A program made the position numbers and the translations under genes. DNA of 11,769 nt, from positions 1-11,769 of the forward strand of contig CAZJPD010000027.1 of NCBI GenBank assembly GCA_964547795.1, written 5' to 3'. Below, one piece after another: positions 5,792-11,769 of the stretch. This DNA is from CAZJPD01 sp964547795 (GTDB lineage Bacteria > Pseudomonadota > Alphaproteobacteria > Rickettsiales > Midichloriaceae). Under the pieces are notes generated by a model that saw only the letters and a list, made by a program, of their open reading frames with translations, was not told the DNA's origin and did no database searches. The first letter of the stretch is position 1, and each line of letters starts with the position of its first letter.

Positions 5792-8700
5792 TTATTGCTG
5801 AACACTAAATGATAATAAGCTAATAGCCATACTTTGAACATTTATCAAGTTCAATTCAGGCATTTTAAAATCAGAATCCCAACCACTATACCAGCTTTGT
5901 GCAGGAGCGTCATTTGTAACAATATCATTATCTAGTATCAGATATTCCTCCACTGGATTATCATTAACATTTTGTATATGTACAGCTTCCAACATCTCTT
6001 CCGCTTCTCTTGTAAATACATTTGTATTTCCTCCATACTCTATCAATGCAATTGCTGTTTTTATGTTTCCTTGTCCTATTGCCCTATCCAATGCTGTGAA
6101 TCCATTAGCATCTGGAAGGTTCATTAGTTCTTCTTCTTGTATCCCATTCAAAAGAATTCCTGTTATGCTTGGGTTTTCTATATCAGCCGCTAGGTGTAAA
6201 GCTGTATCTGCATTTGCATTCCATCTTACTGGATTTGCTCCATGCTCAACTAGTAGTCTTACCATCTCTTCATCCCCTTGCTCTACTGCAACATGTAATA
6301 CTGTGTCTATCACTATCCCATTAGGAAATAGCCTTATATTAAAAATTTCGTGCTCTACATTTGTCATTGGTACATAACTCTCAAAAAGCAATCTTGCAGC
6401 TACTACGTTATTTGTTAATACTGCCACCTGTAATGGTGTCTGATTATTTTCATTGTATTGTAAAATATCTGCTCCATTTGCTATCATCCTCTCCATTGTC
6501 TGTAAATTATTTGTTGCCACTGCTTGATGTAGAGTAGAGTAATCATTAACAACATCTTGAAATTGTTTACTTTCTACAACATAATACCCTTCCTCTATAG
6601 CTTGCCTTGCTGTGTCAAACAATTCTCCTGTTTGATAATAATGAATTAGCTGAGCTTGTAGTTTTTCTCTATATTCGTTCTGTATTAGGAATATATCATC
6701 TATTGCTCTGTCATCTAAATCAATAACACTAAGATCAACTGAAGTTTCTATTTGTTCTTCTTTTTGTGATAAATGAGCTTCACATAATTCTTGCAACATA
6801 ATTAAGCACACATCCCCACATGTTCCATGCTCAGCATTTTGCCTACCTGAGTAAATTTGCTGTACATTATTACTTATTAAAGAAAGCTCTTCAACAAGCT
6901 CTTGCATTTCCTCTATAAACTCTGAATCTTCTCTGCTAAGTGAGTCTATTATTCTCATCTCTATTGAACCTTTTTCTGTCTTTATTGCATGCAACAATAC
7001 TGCATGTCTTTTCTCTTCTGTATTTTCTAGTTTGATTATTGCTACATAATGCTTTTGCTTATCCCACCTCTTCCAATTTACTAGTTTCTCTGTAATATCA
7101 AATTTATCAATAACACAGTTTTCTATATATAAACTACTTCTTTGAAGGTCCGCATTATTTGACAATGCAATTTGTTTGAGGTTATTTTCTATTTCTTCTT
7201 GCTCCATTCCTTCTAGCTCGCTACTCTCTTCTAAAGCCAATATACCATTGTATTTCTTTTGCCTATCTTTCGGATTTTTTATTTCTTCCTCTGCCTTTCT
7301 CTTTTCTCTAACATAATTATTAATTATTGTGGTAGCACTTTTATTTCCGATGCCTTTTATCTTCTCAAGTTTCTGCCTAACCTCTTCCCCCTCACTTTCC
7401 TGTAATATTCCTCTAATTTTCTCCTTATTCTTCTCAGCATCCCGTTTCTGTCGCCCTTTTAGGTTTGCCAATAGTTGAGGCGTTGGAATTGGAAGCATTT
7501 CTTCTTCTGGTAAAGGTTGCTCCTCTACTGATCTCACATACCTATTGAGCAAGCTATAAAGATCATCTACACTCTTTTCTTGTAAAAATCTCTTTCTTGC
7601 AGATTCCTTAGCTGCCTTCGTATCTAGCCCTAGTAATTCTTTCCAGTTTTCTAATAGCCCTCCGTTTTCAGAAAACAAACCATTTACTTCTCTTGCCTGT
7701 TGCACTGTATGGCTGAACTCTTTAATATTCACACTCCATTTAGATTTTGCATCTTTAAAAAAGAGCATTGCTCTTGTAATAATCCAATTATGATGAGAAC
7801 TTTCTTGTCCCCGTAGAGATATTGCACTTTCTATATATTGATTGACATATATTTGCCATGATGCATCTTCTAATACTTCATTTCTTTTTTGCTCATTTGC
7901 TTTATCACTTTTTTTATATTCATGTATAATTACTGTGTTGCTATCTCCCCATCCCGTTGGTACAAAAAATCCATCTATTTTTTTGCGATGTTTAGTCTGT
8001 GCCTCAGAATACACAACATGTCTAGCATCTTGCATTGCTCTGATATTTGCTAAATTTGCAACACCTCCTAATAACACTTGAAAATCAGCTTCCGTCCTAT
8101 CTTGTATATTTTGTGCATTAAGACGATCAAGTAATTTTGTTTGTATCATTTCTTTATATTGTTCTTGATCTTCTATATTAGAGGCAAATCCATCTGCTAG
8201 TTCATTTAAATCAGTTAAACCAATACCAAATTTATTTTCCACCCATCTTGGTAACAAGCTTTCATAAAAATATTTTTTTACTTCAGTATTGGGTACTCTG
8301 TAGCTATTTTCCCCCGCTCTTGTTAAATATCCCGTATGTAACAATAAAGAAAAGAATGCTCCTTTATTGGTTTTTATTTTTTGTAGATTGACAAATTTAT
8401 CAATTTGATAGTGGAGATAGCTATCCCTAAGCAAGTTTTCTACTTCGGTTGTGGTTTTTAAATTATTAAAAGCTTCTTCTATAAGTTGCGGGCTTCCACT
8501 CTCTAACCAATATTCTTGCAAAGCATTTCGTGGACTAGCTTTAGCTCTATCTAAACAATGCATTATAGACCATGGATTGTATATGACCTCATTTCCTATT
8601 CTATATCCATTATACCATGCCTTAACTTGATCTTTCTGCAATGTTATTTCCTGTTGTGAATCTCCTTCAAGATTATCTTGTAGTAACTGTTCTACTTCTA

Positions 8701-11266
8701 CCTCTGTAAAACCAAAATGCTCTGCATATTTGCTATCAAGCACCCCATACTCAGAAAAATTATTAAGCCCAGAAAATAAATCAGCCTTAGCTATCCTTAG
8801 TATCCCCGTCATTATCGCTTTTTCCAAGTGCTCATTATTCTTCATTCCATGCCTAAATATTCCTCTTATAATTCCTACTACATCCTCATAATACCCTTGT
8901 CCAATTGAACTATTCATTGGGGCATCATATTCATCTATTAATACATATACCCTCTTACCAAAATGTTCGTGTAATAGTTGACTGAGAAATTGTATTGAAG
9001 TTTTTAAGTCAACTTCATTGGCGTTTTGCCCATGTTGATTATATATACGATTAAATATCTCTAAATCTTGACTTGCTTTCTCTCTTTCATTGTAACTACT
9101 ACCATCCCTTGATTTATCATCCAAGATATTTCTTAAATACAAATGCTGCTCATAAGCCCTACTAATTGAGAGTTTCATTCCTTGCGATATTTCTTCCTGA
9201 GTAAGTTCCTTATTACCTTTTTTATTAATACTATCAAATGTTATAAATATGACTGGATACTTACCTAAATTCCTTCCTACTAATCCAAAGCCAGAGTCTA
9301 TCATGCTATATTTTTCTTGCTCTTGTTCATCAATATTAACTCTCCATCCCCCTATCTTTCGCTCTACCTCTTTCCTTAACTCCTCAAAGGCTTGATTTCT
9401 CTCCTCATGTAGTCGTTGTAATTCCTTTTGTACACTATCTAGCTGTTGTTTATTTTGTGGACTTAACTCTTGCCCTTGTTCTTCTATCTGTTTCTTTTGT
9501 TTTAATAACTTCTCCTTTTCAGGCTTTAATTGGTCTATTTCTTGTTGTGCTTGCTGCATTTGAACTTTTGTTTGCTCAACTAATTGACTCAGATCGGAAA
9601 AATAACTTGTAATCCCTACGTAATGCTTATGCTTAATTTTTTCTAATACCTGCATATCATTTTGGGTATATGGAGCACCACTCCTTTTTTTACTCAAAAT
9701 ATTATCTTTTTCCTCTCCCCACTCTTCATAGTTTGTATCTTCTACATTTGTGATAAATCGATCAATAGTGTTACGACTATTAAGTTTTACGGAAGCTATT
9801 CCTTCGTTATCAATAAGTAAATTCGCTATTTTTCTAGCGTCTATATAAGAATTCTTCCAAATTTGTAGCTGTTCTTTAGATTCTTCTCCATTAAAATAAC
9901 CAGGATTGCGTAAATTAAAACTTTCTTTTATAACAGAGCCAGTTTGTTTATCCACCTCAATCTCAAAGAAAGTCTTCAACATATCCATATTTAACGTCTT
10001 ACCCCACCTCCGTGGTCGTGTGATTAGCATAGTTTCTACACTATCATCTATAATGTCTTTAATGAATAAACTCTTATCTACAAATACATCTGAATCTGCT
10101 ACCAATCTTTTAAATGTACTAGGAGTAGTAGCATACTGTTTATCTTTTACCTTTAATTCTGAACCCTGATGTTGTTGACTTCTTGGAACGAACATGTCTT
10201 TTCTTGAGGGAGTTTTAGGTAGTCTTTTATTACTTACTTCCTCTTGTCCAAAATAGACCCTTTGTAGATATCCATGAGCCAACCATAACGTATCTACTGC
10301 ACCATCCTGATATTCTCCTCCTTCATTTTTGAATAACAAATCCCAAAGAGGTTGTCCTTGAGTATTCCCTTGCTCTTGTAATTTTTCTCTTACAAAACTT
10401 CCCAATTCCGAACCACTACCTTTGCCAAAAATTTCATTCCTATCTAGTTGAGTTTTATCTAATTCTGCTACTATTTGTATTAAGTCCTCTTCATTCGCTT
10501 CAAATCTCGGGTTTTGCCATACTTCATCTCTTTCTTGCATTTTATTAAACCTTTGATCCCCTACTTCTTGGATATGAGTTTCTCTAATGTTTTGAGCTCC
10601 TGCGTTATATTGAATGCTTTTCTTACCTTCTATACCTCCATCTATAATACCTTTTCCATTTTCTGCACTTATAACACCACACGAAGAGCCATCTTGCTGT
10701 TGATTTGTTATTTCTCCATTTGAAACTAGAGAGATATTAGACTGCAATTGCTGATTTATTAAATTTTCAATTTGATTTCGCACCTGTTCTTGCACAGTAC
10801 TTCCTCCATGTTGGAGTGGATTATAAATGTGTATCACAGCAGTATTGAGTGTTCCTGAAATAAAATGCAATTTTATCTCTCCAAGCACCCAATGAACAGG
10901 AGTTATATGATATGGAAATATTATGTTATGCTGACTTAAGTTAGCTCTGTATTCATTAATTTGTGCTAAAGCAACACTTAGGTCATGTATAATACCGTTA
11001 TAATTGAGTTGCTGTTCTAATGATATATTATCAACTGCTCCACAGATAGATACGCTTTCTCCTTTAGAGTTAATATAAGGCCACCCATTTTGCCTGATTA
11101 ATATTCCAGCTTCTCTTGACAAAGACATTGTATTTCCTTGACTTAAAAACAAGGAGTCTATTTGCTGATTTCCACTGACTAAATATCTCAATCCTTTATT
11201 TCTTATGTATGCATCCCATACTTTAACTATTTGTTGCTCTTTGTACTGTGAATTTATATTAACCAT
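5792..11266 (-). CDS. Giant CifB-like peptidase/AAA-nuclease/peptidase/ankyrin protein
   Basis: 1824 aa, intact. Modules: (1) about 115-200, Ulp1/C48-like peptidase, H125-W, N149 at the acid position, Q190, C196 in DGSSCGV. (2) About 378-905, AAA-ATPase-like family, RPRRWGKT (417-424) and Walker B VYVLIDEYDAPM (D778, E779), then TGILRIAKADLFSGLNN, FGFTEVEVEQLL and WYNGYRIGNEVIYNPWS; a coiled-coil insertion lies at about 450-665. (3) About 1060-1150, PD-(D/E)XK nuclease, E1088, D1098, E1116-x-K1118, Q1138 in WQIYVNQY. (4) HhH-like LEKIKGIGNKSATTI (1300-1314). (5) About 1375-1495, second clan-CE-like peptidase, H1421, D1441, Q1476, C1483. (6) About 1573-1750, five ankyrin repeats. No signal peptide or clear membrane helix. 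The family link to Wolbachia CifB/CidB/CinB-type toxins rests on the AAA/PD-(D/E)XK plus deubiquitinase-like plus ankyrin combination. Inferred role: host-directed effector cutting ubiquitin-like conjugates and/or DNA. GGAAGGA precedes the ATG by 4 nt. No cifA-like gene lies upstream. Confidence 0.9.
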   Translation of the reverse strand: MVNINSQYKEQQIVKVWDAYIRNKGLRYLVSGNQQIDSLFLSQGNTMSLSREAGILIRQNGWPYINSKGESVSICGAVDNISLEQQLNYNGIIHDLSVALAQINEYRANLSQHNIIFPYHITPVHWVLGEIKLHFISGTLNTAVIHIYNPLQHGGSTVQEQVRNQIENLINQQLQSNISLVSNGEITNQQQDGSSCGVISAENGKGIIDGGIEGKKSIQYNAGAQNIRETHIQEVGDQRFNKMQERDEVWQNPRFEANEEDLIQIVAELDKTQLDRNEIFGKGSGSELGSFVREKLQEQGNTQGQPLWDLLFKNEGGEYQDGAVDTLWLAHGYLQRVYFGQEEVSNKRLPKTPSRKDMFVPRSQQHQGSELKVKDKQYATTPSTFKRLVADSDVFVDKSLFIKDIIDDSVETMLITRPRRWGKTLNMDMLKTFFEIEVDKQTGSVIKESFNLRNPGYFNGEESKEQLQIWKNSYIDARKIANLLIDNEGIASVKLNSRNTIDRFITNVEDTNYEEWGEEKDNILSKKRSGAPYTQNDMQVLEKIKHKHYVGITSYFSDLSQLVEQTKVQMQQAQQEIDQLKPEKEKLLKQKKQIEEQGQELSPQNKQQLDSVQKELQRLHEERNQAFEELRKEVERKIGGWRVNIDEQEQEKYSMIDSGFGLVGRNLGKYPVIFITFDSINKKGNKELTQEEISQGMKLSISRAYEQHLYLRNILDDKSRDGSSYNEREKASQDLEIFNRIYNQHGQNANEVDLKTSIQFLSQLLHEHFGKRVYVLIDEYDAPMNSSIGQGYYEDVVGIIRGIFRHGMKNNEHLEKAIMTGILRIAKADLFSGLNNFSEYGVLDSKYAEHFGFTEVEVEQLLQDNLEGDSQQEITLQKDQVKAWYNGYRIGNEVIYNPWSIMHCLDRAKASPRNALQEYWLESGSPQLIEEAFNNLKTTTEVENLLRDSYLHYQIDKFVNLQKIKTNKGAFFSLLLHTGYLTRAGENSYRVPNTEVKKYFYESLLPRWVENKFGIGLTDLNELADGFASNIEDQEQYKEMIQTKLLDRLNAQNIQDRTEADFQVLLGGVANLANIRAMQDARHVVYSEAQTKHRKKIDGFFVPTGWGDSNTVIIHEYKKSDKANEQKRNEVLEDASWQIYVNQYIESAISLRGQESSHHNWIITRAMLFFKDAKSKWSVNIKEFSHTVQQAREVNGLFSENGGLLENWKELLGLDTKAAKESARKRFLQEKSVDDLYSLLNRYVRSVEEQPLPEEEMLPIPTPQLLANLKGRQKRDAEKNKEKIRGILQESEGEEVRQKLEKIKGIGNKSATTIINNYVREKRKAEEEIKNPKDRQKKYNGILALEESSELEGMEQEEIENNLKQIALSNNADLQRSSLYIENCVIDKFDITEKLVNWKRWDKQKHYVAIIKLENTEEKRHAVLLHAIKTEKGSIEMRIIDSLSREDSEFIEEMQELVEELSLISNNVQQIYSGRQNAEHGTCGDVCLIMLQELCEAHLSQKEEQIETSVDLSVIDLDDRAIDDIFLIQNEYREKLQAQLIHYYQTGELFDTARQAIEEGYYVVESKQFQDVVNDYSTLHQAVATNNLQTMERMIANGADILQYNENNQTPLQVAVLTNNVVAARLLFESYVPMTNVEHEIFNIRLFPNGIVIDTVLHVAVEQGDEEMVRLLVEHGANPVRWNANADTALHLAADIENPSITGILLNGIQEEELMNLPDANGFTALDRAIGQGNIKTAIALIEYGGNTNVFTREAEEMLEAVHIQNVNDNPVEEYLILDNDIVTNDAPAQSWYSGWDSDFKMPELNLINVQSMAISLLSFSVQQ

Positions 11267-11270
11267 TATT

Positions 11271-11277
11271 TCCTTCC
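11271..11277 (-). promoter_or_regulatory. Ribosome binding site of the large gene
   Basis: Reading on the minus strand, GGAAGGA ends 4 nt before the ATG at 11266-11264. It fixes the start: no other Met codon near the N-terminus has a comparable site. Confidence 0.65.
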
Positions 11278-11294
11278 AACTTAACTACATAGAG

Positions 11295-11322
11295 ATGATA
11301 GTAGAAAGTATAATTTTGTCAA
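11295..11322 (-). promoter_or_regulatory. Sigma70-type promoter of the large gene
   Basis: On the minus strand a perfect TTGACA (11322-11317) is followed after 16 nt by TATCAT (11300-11295), one mismatch from TATAAT. Transcription would begin near 11288, giving a leader of about 22 nt. It is the best promoter match in the window and implies that the gene is transcribed on its own and not as the second gene of a cifA-cifB operon. Confidence 0.6.
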
Positions 11323-11423
11323 ATTTTATGCTAAACAAATCTTAAGAAACATAGTATAATATTTTCCGTAAGTTTCTTTATCATGCTCAAATTTGCCATA
11401 ACCTACCCTAAAATGCTTTTTCT

Positions 11424-11769
11424 CTAATTTTTCAGCCTCCTTATCTCTTCTATACTTAATCCTGTGGACTTAGATACTATTTTAATATTAACTCCCTCTG
11501 TAAGCATATTAACTGCTACTTTTTTAATACCTTCTTGCCTACCTTTCTCAATACCCTTCTCAATACCAATTTGCATACCAGCTATTCTACCTTGCTCTCT
11601 TAATTGTTCCGCTATAGTCATAACTTTACCTTTTTTGTTATCAATTACTGTTTCTTGGAAGGTTATCAGCACTTCTTCCATTCTCTTGCTTTCACCTTTC
11701 TCTAGTACATATATTAGCAAATCTTCTATATATGTAAAATCTTTTTCACTTATCATCTTTATGATTTCT
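11424..11769 (-). CDS. Rpn-family PD-(D/E)XK transposase-like protein, C-terminal part (5'-partial)
   Basis: The minus-strand frame is open to the right edge (EIIK precedes the Met at 11756), so this is the C-terminal end of a longer gene. Visible are the helical segment ISEKDFTYIEDLLIYVLEKGE, the stretch MTIAEQLREQGRIAGMQIG, tandem GIEKGIEKGRQEG units, and the closing helix VAVNMLTEGVNIKIVSKSTGLSIEEIRRLKN. This tail (xEKGxEKGRQEG followed by an LxxGxxxxxIxxxTGLSxEEIxxLK helix-turn) is characteristic of the Rpn recombination-promoting nuclease/putative transposase family (PF12784-type), which is very common in Wolbachia and other Rickettsiales. The nuclease core itself is outside the window, so whether the gene is complete cannot be judged. 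It ends 157 nt before the start of the large gene, on the same strand. Confidence 0.82.
   Translation of the reverse strand, partial: EIIKMISEKDFTYIEDLLIYVLEKGESKRMEEVLITFQETVIDNKKGKVMTIAEQLREQGRIAGMQIGIEKGIEKGRQEGIKKVAVNMLTEGVNIKIVSKSTGLSIEEIRRLKN

Noticed and set aside
6063..10723. Several + strand open frames over the large minus-strand gene
   Set aside because: All are antisense shadows of recognisable domains (ankyrin, nuclease, AAA, peptidase linker) without start signals.

Overview
The window looks like a chromosomal stretch of Wolbachia or a very close Rickettsiales relative. The evidence is a strongly AT-rich background, a rimP-nusA pair of alphaproteobacterial type, a VirB2-type pilin, a decayed IS1-family element, a PD-(D/E)XK 'Rpn' transposase-like gene, and a giant modular protein. 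That protein combines an AAA-ATPase-like/PD-(D/E)XK core, Ulp1-like peptidase motifs and ankyrin repeats, as in the cytoplasmic-incompatibility (CifB/CidB/CinB) toxin world. The genus assignment is inference from gene content; no database search was possible.

Left part (1-1761): the 3' portion of rimP (running off the left edge) and nusA, both on the + strand and 27 nt apart, form the familiar ribosome-maturation/transcription operon. NusA stops after its first C-terminal AR (helical) domain, and infB, the usual next gene, is not there. About 60 nt past the nusA stop begins an IS1-family insertion (about 1821-2881) with 18-bp terminal inverted repeats. Its transposase is broken by a nonsense codon, by a nested GC-richer palindromic repeat (about 2139-2292) and by frameshifts.

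Middle part (2882-5791): a complete tRNA-Gln(UUG) with encoded CCA, then a small secreted two-helix protein of the TrbC/VirB2 pilin family with its own sigma70-like promoter. Next comes about 1.4 kb (3639-5043) of decayed or unrecognised short reading frames. These include a 48-codon ORF with an excellent Shine-Dalgarno sequence, a coiled-coil ORF, and two tiny ORFs with plausible ribosome sites. A gene-free interval (5044-5791) follows, holding an 18-bp perfect palindrome and a cluster of GTAATACAC-like repeats in both orientations.

Right part (5792-11769): one 1824-residue minus-strand gene dominates the window. Domains from N to C terminus are: a Ulp1/C48-like (clan CE) peptidase module with His-Asn-Cys; an AAA-ATPase-like domain split by a roughly 200-residue, partly coiled-coil insertion; a PD-(D/E)XK nuclease with intact D-ExK and QxxxY; a helix-hairpin-helix-like segment; a second clan-CE-like module with an intact His-Asp-Cys triad; and about five ankyrin repeats. 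It has a TTGACA-16-TATCAT promoter and a clear ribosome site. No cifA-like partner lies upstream, where the C-terminal part of an Rpn-family transposase-like gene (running off the right edge) is found instead. The best candidate for an unusual system is this orphan nuclease/double-peptidase/ankyrin protein, most likely a host-directed effector or toxin.
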